NCBI RefSeq assembly: GCF_002952055.1
Contig: NZ_CP021255.1
Location: 2,083,501-2,147,500, forward strand
DNA length: 64,000 bases
Reading direction: 5' to 3'
Source of the DNA: Desulfobulbus oralis
GTDB lineage: Bacteria > Desulfobacterota > Desulfobulbia > Desulfobulbales > Desulfobulbaceae
The number at the start of each line of letters is the position of its first letter. Positions within the stretch are counted from its first letter, which is position 1. Positions 35,094-43,648 of this stretch are shown piece after piece. A model generated the notes under the pieces. The model made no database searches. It was not told where the DNA came from and saw only the letters and a program-made list of their open reading frames with translations. The position numbers and the translations under genes were made by a program.

Positions 35094-36281
35094 TTACAGC
35101 TTCCCGGCGGCTGCCACCGCCCTTTTGAAGCCTTCCGCCGAGGCGCGAATCACCTTTTCCTCCACACAGAAGGCCAAGCGGATATGACCGGCCAGCCCAA
35201 AGCTACGGCCCGGCACCGCAAGGATGCGCTCGTCCTGCAAGAGGGCGCAGAACCTGGCGTCGTCGGCAATCGGCGTTTTGGGGAAGAGATAGAAGGCGCC
35301 CTTGGGCCGCACGTATTCGAGGCCGGCGGCATCCAGGACCTCGCAGAAGGCGGCGAGTCGCTGTGCATACACACCGCTCTCCACCGCCGCGCCGTCCAGC
35401 CGCGCCACCACGCGCTGCATCAGGGCCGGGGCGTTGACAAAGCCCAGGATGCGCAGACCCAGAATCAGGGCCGAGAGCAGCGCCTCCTTGTCTTCCATGT
35501 CCGGATGCACGGCGATGTAGCCGATGCGCTCGCCCGGCACCGAAAGCTCCTTGGAAAAGGAGGAGGCCACAAGCGTGTTGGTCGAAGCCTGCATGAACGG
35601 CGCCACCGTGTTGTTGTCAAACACGATGTTCCGGTAGGGCTCGTCCGCAACCATGAAAATGCGGTGACCGAACTTCCTGCTCGCACGGTCCAAAAGGGCG
35701 CCCAGTTCATTCAGGGCCGCGGCCGGATAGATCTGGCCGGTCGGGTTGTTCGGGCTGTTCAGCAGAACCACCTTGGTTTTTGGCGTCAGCGCGGCTTCGA
35801 TGGCGTTCAGATCCAGGTTGAACTGTGCGTCGCATGCCACAGTCTTGAGCACGCCGCCGTGATTGTCCGCATAAAAGCCGTACTCCACAAAGTAGGGCGC
35901 TGGCACCAGCACCTCGTCGCCAGGGTCGAGCACGGCCTTGAAGATGACATTCAGCGCGCCGGCCGCACCGCAGTTCATCACCACATCCGTGCCGGCGAGC
36001 TTCAGCCCCTGCTCTCTGGAAACCCGGGCCGCCACGGCCTCACGGGTGGCCATGAAGCCGGGATTCGGCATATAGCTGTGCACCCCGGGCCTCTCCTCGG
36101 CCGCCACCTGTTGCAGGATCTGGGAAAAGCGGGCCGGCGGCGGCACGTCCGGATTGCCCAGGCTGAAATCATAGACATTGTCCACGCCGAACTGCGCCTT
36201 CATGCGCAGGCCCTCTTCAAACATCTTGCGAATCGTGGACGACTTTTCGTTCATTTCGCGCATCTTTCTGGCAATACCCAT
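35094..36281 (-). CDS. Class I/II pyridoxal-phosphate aminotransferase
   Basis: A 395-residue fold-type I enzyme, aspartate/alanine-aminotransferase-like. SLGNPDVPPP, NCGAAGALNVIFKAVL, LLNSPNNPTGQ, VADEPYRN and the PLP-lysine motif SSFSKELSVPGERIGY are all present. ATG 36281 has AAGGAGG and starts MGIARKMREMNEKSS. Amino-donor specificity cannot be read from the sequence. It is transcribed alone with its own terminator. Confidence 0.9.
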   Translation of the reverse strand: MGIARKMREMNEKSSTIRKMFEEGLRMKAQFGVDNVYDFSLGNPDVPPPARFSQILQQVAAEERPGVHSYMPNPGFMATREAVAARVSREQGLKLAGTDVVMNCGAAGALNVIFKAVLDPGDEVLVPAPYFVEYGFYADNHGGVLKTVACDAQFNLDLNAIEAALTPKTKVVLLNSPNNPTGQIYPAAALNELGALLDRASRKFGHRIFMVADEPYRNIVFDNNTVAPFMQASTNTLVASSFSKELSVPGERIGYIAVHPDMEDKEALLSALILGLRILGFVNAPALMQRVVARLDGAAVESGVYAQRLAAFCEVLDAAGLEYVRPKGAFYLFPKTPIADDARFCALLQDERILAVPGRSFGLAGHIRLAFCVEEKVIRASAEGFKRAVAAAGKL

Positions 36282-36843
36282 ATCTGCCTCCTTGCAGGGA
36301 TGAAAGGGGGGATGCAAAGCGCCCGCAGGCGGCCGCCCATTCCCGCTGTTCCCGGTCTTCAGACAGGCGAGAGCCGCTGGGGCGCACGGGAACCGCGGCT
36401 TCTGCAGCCTCTGGCCTCGCCATGCCGCCGCAGGTCCACAAGATAGCCGGAATGCCTGCGAATTGCTTTCCTTTTTTCAGGAGTACCAGCGGACAGGGGC
36501 AGGACGCTTGTGCCCCGCGCCGCCACGCCCTGTTACAGGAAAAGGGGCCACAAAAAACTTGCACGGCAAAGGGACATTGCGTATAGTCCGCGAAAATAGT
36601 AATTAACAGGGCGCCTATGTAATACAAAGGCTGAATTTTCTATGGAAACCCCAAAAAAACGATAAATTAGCATAAGCCCCGATTCGTATTTTGTAATCAG
36701 ACTCCTGTTTACAGGGGCATGGCCCAGGGATGGAGAGCCGGGGCGGGAAGATGCCGCTTTCGGGGTCCGGCATCAGGCTTAGAACATGGAAGGCAGGGGG
36801 ATAACGGTACCCCTCCTGCCCCAACTTTTGAGGTGGAAATTTT
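36282..36843. other. Intergenic region between divergent aminotransferase and lipoprotein genes
   Basis: About 560 bp with no supported gene. The left half is GC-rich; around 36590-36700 it turns AT-rich and probably holds promoters for both genes. No clear operator, RNA or transposon remnant was found. Confidence 0.3.
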
Positions 36844-37548
36844 ATGCAATCACCAAAGAAGAAAAAAGGCTTTCTGAAAATCATCCTTTTGCTTTGCATC
36901 CTGGCCCTGGTGCTGGCCGGGTGTGCAGGGGGGGGCCGGATGGGCAGGAAAAAGGGCAAGCCAGAGGTGAATCCCGCCAATGCCGGTCAGGCGCAGAGCG
37001 CCGAGGTGGAAAAAAATGGCGGCAAAAAAATCGCCTATCTGACCTTTTCTCCGCCGGAACAGGTGCGCTGGGTGGAGAACGATGATCCCGCTCTCCGGAA
37101 TTCCGGGGTTGCCGAATGGATAGTGGAAGGCTCCAGCGCCGAAAGCACGCCGGCTCGGGTGATGTATCAGAAGCTGATGCCTGTCCAGGATGCAAGCACG
37201 CTGAAGGCGCAGATCCTGAAACCACTGGCAGGCTGCCCGGACAGCAAGGTGCAGGACCTGCAGCTTGGGAGCAAATACCGCGACCAGCTGGGCTTTCAGG
37301 CCACGTGCTCCAAACTGGGCACCCAGGACTACGGGCTGATCGACTATGTGGCGATTTTCAGTGACGGCGTGGCCAATCACGTGATGCTGGCCGAGGTGAA
37401 AACGCCGCCGTCCAACAAGGTGGGTGTTCTGGACTCCAAAAGCGCTGAGATGCAAAAACAGGCCCAGACCAGCAAGAACTTTGCCGATATGCTCAGCAAG
37501 GCGATCCGGAGCGTCCGCGTCTGCAACGAGCAGGAACTCTGTATCTGA
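36844..37548 (+). CDS. Lipoprotein of unknown function
   Basis: A 234-residue predicted lipoprotein: basic start MQSPKKKKGF, hydrophobic helix and lipobox LAGC at residues ~24-27. The mature part has four further cysteines (GCPD, ATCS, VCNE, LCI), possibly two disulfides. AGGTGG lies upstream of the ATG. I do not recognise the family. It is followed by a strong terminator and stands alone. Confidence 0.7.
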   Translation: MQSPKKKKGFLKIILLLCILALVLAGCAGGGRMGRKKGKPEVNPANAGQAQSAEVEKNGGKKIAYLTFSPPEQVRWVENDDPALRNSGVAEWIVEGSSAESTPARVMYQKLMPVQDASTLKAQILKPLAGCPDSKVQDLQLGSKYRDQLGFQATCSKLGTQDYGLIDYVAIFSDGVANHVMLAEVKTPPSNKVGVLDSKSAEMQKQAQTSKNFADMLSKAIRSVRVCNEQELCI

Positions 37549-37572
37549 TTTATTTGGAAGGGGGGAGGGAGC

Positions 37573-37603
37573 AGGCCGGCGCCAAAAGGCGCCGGCCTTT
37601 TTT
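37573..37603 (+). terminator. Intrinsic terminator after the lipoprotein gene
   Basis: An 11-bp perfect stem AGGCCGGCGCC/GGCGCCGGCCT with a 4-nt AAAA loop and a run of T residues, 24 bp after the stop. Confidence 0.9.
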
Positions 37604-37775
37604 ATGCCGTTCTCCTTGACGAGCGCCTTGCGGCCGAGGGCCGGAACCGGGCCTGAAGCAGCAGGCCCCGGCACCGCCTCCGCTGCAGCGCCAAAAGGCG
37701 GTCTCCGCAGGACAGCCAAGGCCCTGAACAGAAAATCTGCCCTGTGGGCGCGGCTTTTTCTGGGCGGATTTTGGG

Positions 37776-38420
37776 CTACCTGACCTCCTTCTCCAGCATG
37801 AAAATGCCATAGGTGGCCCGCAGATTGGTGAGGGTGCGCACCTGATGGCCCCGGGTTTCGTGGTGGTGGGTGTTGATGGCCACCTCGCGCACGGCCTGCA
37901 TGCCAAAGCGGCGCATGAAGCGCTGGAAATCGCCAATGGACAGCACCCGGATATTGGGCGTGTCATACCATGCGTAGGGCAGTTGGTCGGTGATGGGCGC
38001 ACGGCCGCAGGCGAGCATCTGCAGGCGGACGCGCCAGTGGGCGAAATTCGGAAAACTCACGATGGCGCGCCTGCCGACGCGCAGCATGTCCAGCAGCAAA
38101 TCGTGGGGTCTGCCAATCTGCTGCAGAGTCTGGCTCAGGATGACCACGTCAAAGCAGTTGTCCGGGTAGTCGCCAATTTCCGTACAGAAATCGCCCTGCA
38201 GCACCGTCAGCCCCCGCTGGATGCAGCGGGCCACCTTGGACTCGTCCAGTTCTATGCCCGTGGCCTGCACCTGCTTGCAATCACGCAGATGGGCCAGCAG
38301 ATCGCCGTTGCCGCAGCCCAGGTCGAGCACCCGCTCACCGGGCGCTATCCAGGAGGCTATCACCTGCAGGTCATAGCGCAAAAGCGCGCCGCCCCTGTCG
38401 CTGTCAGATACAGTGTGCAT
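37776..38420 (-). CDS. metW: Methionine biosynthesis protein MetW
   Basis: A 214-residue class-I SAM-dependent methyltransferase-fold protein with motif I RVLDLGCGNGDLLAHL and VVILSQTLQQI. In many proteobacteria MetW is co-encoded with MetX and aids homoserine acylation. Here its ATG lies 17 bp inside the end of metX, supporting translational coupling and the family assignment. Confidence 0.9.
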   Translation of the reverse strand: MHTVSDSDRGGALLRYDLQVIASWIAPGERVLDLGCGNGDLLAHLRDCKQVQATGIELDESKVARCIQRGLTVLQGDFCTEIGDYPDNCFDVVILSQTLQQIGRPHDLLLDMLRVGRRAIVSFPNFAHWRVRLQMLACGRAPITDQLPYAWYDTPNIRVLSIGDFQRFMRRFGMQAVREVAINTHHHETRGHQVRTLTNLRATYGIFMLEKEVR

Positions 38421-39564
38421 GGTAGATCCGCGCCAGAAAGCCGCTGACGAGCCGGTTCATGTTGTCGTTGGGCAAAAGAAAGGCGTCATGACCCCACTGC
38501 GCCTCTATTTCGCAGAAACTCACATCGCTGCCGTTCTTCTTGAGCGCTGCCACGATCGCCTTGGACTGATAGGTCGGATAGAGCCAGTCCGAGCTGAAGG
38601 ACAGCACCAGAAAGGGCACCTTCGCCAGCTCCGGCCTGATGAGCTGGTGGCTGCCGTCGCGGCCCAGGTCAAAGTAGTCGGCCGCCTTGGTGATGTAGAG
38701 CAGGGAGTTGGCGTCGAAGCGGTCCACAAATTTCTTGCCCTGATGGTGCAGATAGCTTTCCACCTCGAAATCGCCGCCAAAGTTGAAGGACAGACTGCTG
38801 CTGTGCAGCCTGCGGCCGAATTTTTCCCGCATGGCGGCATCGGAGAGATAGGTCACATGCCCGATCATGCGTGCCACCGCGAGCCCGTGGGCAGGGCCGG
38901 GACCGTCGTAATAGTTGCCGTGGTTCCAGGCCGGGTCGGCCATGATGGCCTGCCGGGCCACCTCGTTGAAGGCAATGGCCTGGGCCGAATGCCGGCTCGT
39001 GGTGGCGAGCGGAATGGCCGAACGCACCATTTCGGGATAGTCCACGCACCACTGCAAAACCTGCATGCCGCCCACCGAGCCGCCGATCAGGGCCATCAGC
39101 TTCCTGATGCCCAGATGCTCGATCAGGTGCTTTTGCGCCCGCACCATGTCGCCGATGGTGACCATGGGAAAGCTGAGGCCATAGAAGTCGCAGGTGGCCG
39201 GATTGATGGACGCCGGCCCGGATGAGCCCACGCAACTGCCGAGAATATTGCTGCAGATAACGAAATAGATATTGGTGTCAATGGCCTTGCCCGGACCCAC
39301 CATGTTGTCCCACCAGCCGGGGCGGGTATCGGACTCGCTCGAATAGCCGGCCACGTGCGCATCGCCCGAGCAGGCGTGCAGAATGAGCACCGCGTTCGAT
39401 CGGTCGGCGTTGAGCTGGCCGATGGTCTCGTAGGCCAGGGTGATGGGGCCCAGCCTGGCCCCGCTGTCCAGAACCATCTGGTTCGGCGGCTCGGCAAAGG
39501 TGTAGAATTGCCGCCTGACAATCAGCCTGGCCGTCTCTGCCTGTGGACTGCTGGCAATGCTCAT
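38404..39564 (-). CDS. metX: Homoserine O-acyltransferase (acetyl- or succinyl-)
   Basis: Acylates homoserine at the start of methionine synthesis. The 386-residue alpha/beta hydrolase has nucleophile motif GGSVGGMQVLQW, catalytic Asp in SFSSDWLYPTYQ and His in QWGHDAFLL. Acetyl versus succinyl specificity cannot be set from sequence with certainty. Partner of the overlapping metW. A possible sigma-70 promoter lies ~180 bp upstream. Confidence 0.93.
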   Translation of the reverse strand: MSIASSPQAETARLIVRRQFYTFAEPPNQMVLDSGARLGPITLAYETIGQLNADRSNAVLILHACSGDAHVAGYSSESDTRPGWWDNMVGPGKAIDTNIYFVICSNILGSCVGSSGPASINPATCDFYGLSFPMVTIGDMVRAQKHLIEHLGIRKLMALIGGSVGGMQVLQWCVDYPEMVRSAIPLATTSRHSAQAIAFNEVARQAIMADPAWNHGNYYDGPGPAHGLAVARMIGHVTYLSDAAMREKFGRRLHSSSLSFNFGGDFEVESYLHHQGKKFVDRFDANSLLYITKAADYFDLGRDGSHQLIRPELAKVPFLVLSFSSDWLYPTYQSKAIVAALKKNGSDVSFCEIEAQWGHDAFLLPNDNMNRLVSGFLARIYHAHCI

Positions 39565-39741
39565 GTCGTTACCTGCGGAAAATCGTTGTTAAAAACGAGC
39601 GCTGATGGCGGCAAGGATAAGCACGATTTACAATCGCGCCATCCTACCATGACGGGCCGGCCTTTACCACCGCATAGCGCAGGAAGCATGGCGGCTCGCC
39701 GACAGGCCTTGCCGCCGGAGATCCGGCCCTGGCGGCCCCAA

Positions 39742-39769
39742 GATATAGGACAGGGAAACTCCTTTACAA
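39742..39769 (-). promoter_or_regulatory. Possible promoter for metX-metW
   Basis: Minus strand TTGTAA (39764-39769), 16 bp, TATATC (39742-39747). The match is reasonable and well placed, but the leader of about 170 nt downstream of it contains no RNA motif I can identify. Confidence 0.4.
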
Positions 39770-39871
39770 AAACAGCATAATCCTTTAAGCAAAGAAATTT
39801 CGCATCACCCAGAACTTCTGCATCACCCAGGCATCCCAGCCTTTCACCCACCCTGTACCAAGGAGAACATC

Positions 39872-40678
39872 ATGCCGCTCAGTTACGCCGAAATGGAACG
39901 CCACCTGATGGATGAACTGCGTCTGTACCATCATCCCATTGCCGTGACCTTTCTCGCCACGGATGCAGAGGTGGCAGAGTTCAAACGCACGACACCCCAC
40001 GTGGTGCCGGTCAAATCGCTGACCTTCTGCCAGTGGGAGATCGCCGCCCGGATGCAGGGCAAGACCGTGCTCGGCACCAAGGACAAGCTCTTCTGCACCA
40101 ACGCCCAGTGCAGTTTCGGCTGGCATGAAATCGACGAAGGCGAAATCAAATCCCAGCTCAAGTACTGTGTGGACGCAGCCCAGGCGGAGCGCTTTCTCCG
40201 CTCCAAGCCCCATCTGCCCAAGGACAGCATCAGGGCCCTGGCTGTGGGGCCTCTGGGACAGGCAGTGCTGCCGCCCTCCGTCGTGCATTTTTATTGCGAC
40301 TCCATGCAGGCCTATCACCTGGCCGTGGACTACATGGCCGCGACCGATACCCATCCGATCCGGCCGCTGCTGATGATGAGTTCTTCGGCCTGCGGCAGCA
40401 GCGCCTACAGCTTTCTGGAACAGGCCTTCAACTTCTGTCCGCCCTGCTCCGGCTCCTACAACGCGGGCAAAACGGAGCGCGGCGAGGTCAACGTGACCAT
40501 TCCCGGCACACAGATCGGCGCGGTAGTTGAGCGTCTGCTGGCCCGTATCGAGGAAAAGGGTTCGGCCGCCATCACCCGGCCCGGCGACTATTTCCCCGGC
40601 GGCGACATCTGCAAGAACTGCCCGATCATTATTTTTAAAAACGACACTGCGGCCTGCGAAGGCTGCGGCAAAAACTGA
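39872..40678 (+). CDS. DUF169 family protein
   Basis: A 268-residue cysteine-rich soluble protein of the DUF169 family, common in anaerobic and sulfate-reducing bacteria and archaea. Features: SLTFCQWEIAARM, SSSACGSSAYSF, NFCPPCSGSYNAGK, PGTQIG and the C-terminal CKNCPIIIF...CEGCGKN. The clustered cysteines suggest metal or cofactor binding, but no reaction is established. AAGGAGAA precedes the ATG. It is 19 bp from the TauE-like gene and likely co-transcribed with it. Confidence 0.85.
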   Translation: MPLSYAEMERHLMDELRLYHHPIAVTFLATDAEVAEFKRTTPHVVPVKSLTFCQWEIAARMQGKTVLGTKDKLFCTNAQCSFGWHEIDEGEIKSQLKYCVDAAQAERFLRSKPHLPKDSIRALAVGPLGQAVLPPSVVHFYCDSMQAYHLAVDYMAATDTHPIRPLLMMSSSACGSSAYSFLEQAFNFCPPCSGSYNAGKTERGEVNVTIPGTQIGAVVERLLARIEEKGSAAITRPGDYFPGGDICKNCPIIIFKNDTAACEGCGKN

Positions 40679-40697
40679 ACATCAGGAGGTTGGCAAC

Positions 40698-41951
40698 ATG
40701 AGGAAAAACATGCGTTCCCTGCTGGGGCTGGCAGTGATGCTGGCTGCACTGGCCATGTGGCAGCCGGGTTCCGCCCGGGCAGAGGGAGCAGGCGAGCAAA
40801 ATAATGGACCGGCAGCGGTCGCAACCATGGAAGCGGCCGGCGAAGCGGTCAACGCCGCTATGGACGAGGCCGCCAAGGCTGCGCCCGATCTGTCGGCCTT
40901 TGGCAACGAAAAGTTGAAAGAGGCCATTGCCGCCGCCTATACGGACGGCAAGCTGGACATGAACGCCAAGCCGGGCTTTCTGGGCATTCCCGGAGGCCCC
41001 AAGGTCAATGTCGTTCTGGCCTTTCTCTGGGCCATCTGGGTCGGCTGGATCTTCTCCAGCGTCGGCGCCTTCGGCGGCGTCATGGCCTCGGTCGGCCACA
41101 TCAGCGTCTTCGGGCTGGGCGACTACGCCGCGTCATTCGGCAAGAAAACGGTCATGAACAAACTGGTGACCGACTCCATCCGCGTGTCCAACCAGTGGCT
41201 CGTGGGGACATCGTCCCTGATCTCCTCCTTCAAGTACTGGACGCTGGGCCGTATCGTGCTGCCGCTGGGCATCGCCCTGGGCATCGGTTCCCTGGTCGGC
41301 TCCATTCTCGTGCCCATGCTCACCCAGGGCAAGGTGGATTTCAAGGCCTATGTGGGCTATTTCGGCATTTTCGTGCTGGCTCTGGGCTGCTACCTCTTTT
41401 ACGGCACCACGGCCTATGCCCGCGCCAAAAAGCAAAAGGCCAACCTCGCGGCCAAGGCCTTTGAAGAGGCCAGCAAGGCCCATGGCGGCGACAGCAAGGG
41501 CACCCGGGTCGTCATCAAAAAGATCAGCCCGCTGAAAGTGGAATTTGCCTTTTGCGGCGTGGATTTCTCCTTCAACCCGGTCGTGCCGATTATCGCCGGC
41601 TTTCTGGTCGCCTCGGCAGCCTCCTTCCTGGGCGTGGGCGGCGGCTTCCTGCTCGTGCCTATCCTGACCGGTATCAACCAGCTGCCCATGTATCTGGCCG
41701 CCGGCACCTCGGCCTTCGCGGTGCTGGTCGGCATGGTGACCTCCATCACCACCTTCATGACCAGCGGCACACCGGTGTTCTGGCCGCTGATCGGCATAGA
41801 ACTCTGCGGCATCGTGGCCGGTTCCTGGCTCGGCCCGATCACTTCCAAATACATCCCCGACATCTGGCTGAAACGGCTCTTCATCGTGATCGCCTTCATC
41901 GTCGGCATCAACTACGTGCTGCGCGGCTTCTTCGGCATGCGCCTCTGGTAA
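40698..41951 (+). CDS. TauE/SafE family exporter with N-terminal extension
   Basis: A 417-residue protein: signal-like start, a ~70-residue Ala-rich stretch (AAGEAVNAAMDEAAKAAPDL), then the TauE/SafE membrane domain with VGWIFSSVGAFGGVMASVGH and ASFLGVGGGFLLVPIL. The probable substrate is sulfite or a related sulfur anion (family-based inference). AGGAGG precedes the ATG. The last codons (FFGMRLW) and adjoining sequence are duplicated downstream at the edge of an inserted segment. Confidence 0.85.
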   Translation: MRKNMRSLLGLAVMLAALAMWQPGSARAEGAGEQNNGPAAVATMEAAGEAVNAAMDEAAKAAPDLSAFGNEKLKEAIAAAYTDGKLDMNAKPGFLGIPGGPKVNVVLAFLWAIWVGWIFSSVGAFGGVMASVGHISVFGLGDYAASFGKKTVMNKLVTDSIRVSNQWLVGTSSLISSFKYWTLGRIVLPLGIALGIGSLVGSILVPMLTQGKVDFKAYVGYFGIFVLALGCYLFYGTTAYARAKKQKANLAAKAFEEASKAHGGDSKGTRVVIKKISPLKVEFAFCGVDFSFNPVVPIIAGFLVASAASFLGVGGGFLLVPILTGINQLPMYLAAGTSAFAVLVGMVTSITTFMTSGTPVFWPLIGIELCGIVAGSWLGPITSKYIPDIWLKRLFIVIAFIVGINYVLRGFFGMRLW

Positions 41952-42030
41952 GACAGCAACAACCGGGGCCGCCTCCCGGCGACCCCGGCCGCGAAGCCCA
42001 TGAACCTGCCCTGCCCCCTTTGGCTGGATG
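41943..42030. repeat. Direct repeat R1 at the left edge of the low-GC insert
   Basis: 88 bp running from the last tauE-like codons to the first ~11 codons of the membrane protein gene. It is repeated at 43030-43118 with three differences (one extra A and two substitutions). A separate partial duplicate of tauE's last codons (42031-42066 repeats 41927-41962) lies immediately to its right. Confidence 0.9.
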
Positions 42031-42207
42031 CTTCTTCGACATGCGCCTCTGGTAATACAGCAACAATCTCCTTTTTAAAAATAAGAGAGACTGGATATGA
42101 ACCATGAAAGAAGAAATATAATGAAATTTAGCCTAGCATGCGCAGCTTTGCTACTTTGCATCAGTACTTCCTCGTTTGGGGCGGATTTAAATTTCAAGGA
42201 GAGGAAT

Positions 42208-42780
42208 ATGCAAAAACACGTGTATATCGTGCATGGCTACGATGCTTCGCCTAAAAGGCATTGGTTTGCCTGGCTCAAAGATGAAATTGAAAAATCCGGT
42301 GCGAAAGCGGATATTTTAACGATGCCGACCCCTGCACACCCCCAATTCAAGGATTGGCTAAAAACTTTGCAAGAAAGCGTAAAATTTGAAGGCGAGGTTT
42401 ATTTGGTCGGACACAGTCTCGGTTGCCCGACGATCTTGAATTTCTTGCAAGATAACGTCGCAAACGGCGCAGTAGAGGGTATCGTGCTGGTCTCAGGACT
42501 CGCTCAACCCCTTAGTGATCCGCAATTTAAAATGTTAGACGAGTTTGTGAATAAAGACTTTGATTTTGGGCGCATCAAAGTCGCCGCAAAACAGCGCGCA
42601 GTGGTCTCTGCAAAAGACGACTATATCGTGCCGTTCGAGTTGAGTCGCGAGCTGGCAGGACAAATTGGCGCCGAATTTTACGAAATGCAAAAAGGCGGAC
42701 ATTTTCTGGATAGGGACGGTTTTACGAAGTTCGATCTCGTCTATGAAATCTTGGAAAAAATGATGAAATTAACAGACTGA
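42208..42780 (+). CDS. RBBP9/YdeN-type serine hydrolase, probably acquired
   Basis: A 190-residue alpha/beta hydrolase: VYIVHGYDASPKRHWFAWL start, nucleophile GHSLGCPT, Asp in SAKDDYIVP and His in GGHFLDRDG. The substrate is unknown; relatives are small esterases. AAGGAGAGG decides ATG 42208. An in-frame upstream ATG at 42121 would add a signal-peptide-like start (MKFSLACAALLLCISTSSFG), which could be a fusion remnant. GC content and codon use are clearly lower than the neighbours, and from memory it resembles Campylobacter proteins. It lies inside an insertion bounded by direct repeats. Confidence 0.8.
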   Translation: MQKHVYIVHGYDASPKRHWFAWLKDEIEKSGAKADILTMPTPAHPQFKDWLKTLQESVKFEGEVYLVGHSLGCPTILNFLQDNVANGAVEGIVLVSGLAQPLSDPQFKMLDEFVNKDFDFGRIKVAAKQRAVVSAKDDYIVPFELSRELAGQIGAEFYEMQKGGHFLDRDGFTKFDLVYEILEKMMKLTD

Positions 42781-43029
42781 ATTTACGTGTAAGGTATTTT
42801 CATGCCAGATTCTCATATTTTTTTGATGAGCAAAATGCACACTTTTCCAAGCGCCATAAGGCCTGCTCCATTAAATTTACGCTTTTCATTGTGCCACCAC
42901 AAACGGCAACGCTCATACTAAGCTAAATTTAGATATTTGTTTTTGTGCATGAGACAGGGATCCTGCCGCATCAAGCTCAGAAATGAATATCCTGAAATTC
43001 AGCAGACTAGCAATTTAAAAGCACCGCAA
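42781..43029. other. Non-coding right part of the low-GC insert
   Basis: About 250 bp of AT-rich sequence without a supported gene, continuing the unusual composition of the hydrolase gene up to the second direct repeat. No transposase, terminal inverted repeat or attachment site was recognised. Confidence 0.4.
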
Positions 43030-43118
43030 CTCTGGTAAAGACAGCAACAACCGGGGCCGCCTCCCGGCGACCCCGGCCGTGAAACCCATGAACCTGCCCT
43101 GCCCCCTTTGGCTGGATG
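43030..43118. repeat. Direct repeat R3 at the right edge of the low-GC insert
   Basis: 89 bp matching 41943-42030 at all but three positions. It restores the tauE-like stop region and carries the start of the intact membrane protein gene. Confidence 0.9.
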
Positions 43119-43645
43119 CCCTGCTGATCGCGCCCTTTCGCTGGCCCGCCTCGCCGTACCTGGGGATGTGGCTGGGTTCCACTCTGCTTGCGCTCTGGTG
43201 CCTGATCCTGGGCGAACTGTCCTATGCCCTGGTCTTTTTGCTGCAGCGACGGCGCCTCAGCCAGATGCAGGACGACATGGTCCGGCTGCACAACCTGTCG
43301 GTGGATGCCATCCACAGCGGCGACAAGGCCGCATATCTGGCCGTCAACAGCTTGGCGCAGGAAAAACTCGGCAACAACTTTTTCGCCACCGCAGCAGCCG
43401 GCATGACGGCAATCTGGCCCCTGCCTTTTGCCCTGGCCTGGATGGCCCAGCGCTTTGAGGGCATCGTGCTCTACCATCTGCCCGGCACCACCCGGAGCCT
43501 GGGCTATGTCTTCGTGCTGCTCAGCGCCTATATCGCAGAGAAGCTGGTCTTTTCCCGCCTGAAGCGGCATCTGCCCCTCTTTGCCCGCATCGAGGCCATA
43601 AAGCAGGCTGATCGTGAACGACGCGGCCCCATGCGACCCTTCTGA
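43088..43645 (+). CDS. Integral membrane protein of unknown function
   Basis: A 185-residue protein with about four hydrophobic segments (residues ~25-50, 100-120, 140-160) and a charged loop LLQRRRLSQMQDDMVRLHNL. The layout, with a charged helical stretch between transmembrane segments, recalls EMC3/DUF106-type proteins, but I cannot confirm that. The start ATG lies in the duplicated repeat; no strong ribosome site is seen. It ends 3 bp before the MFS transporter gene. Confidence 0.65.
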   Translation: MNLPCPLWLDALLIAPFRWPASPYLGMWLGSTLLALWCLILGELSYALVFLLQRRRLSQMQDDMVRLHNLSVDAIHSGDKAAYLAVNSLAQEKLGNNFFATAAAGMTAIWPLPFALAWMAQRFEGIVLYHLPGTTRSLGYVFVLLSAYIAEKLVFSRLKRHLPLFARIEAIKQADRERRGPMRPF

Positions 43646-43648
43646 AGC

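Noticed and set aside
42121-42207. Secreted form of the acquired hydrolase as the main product
   Set aside because: The internal ATG has a much better ribosome site and matches the normal start of this hydrolase family.
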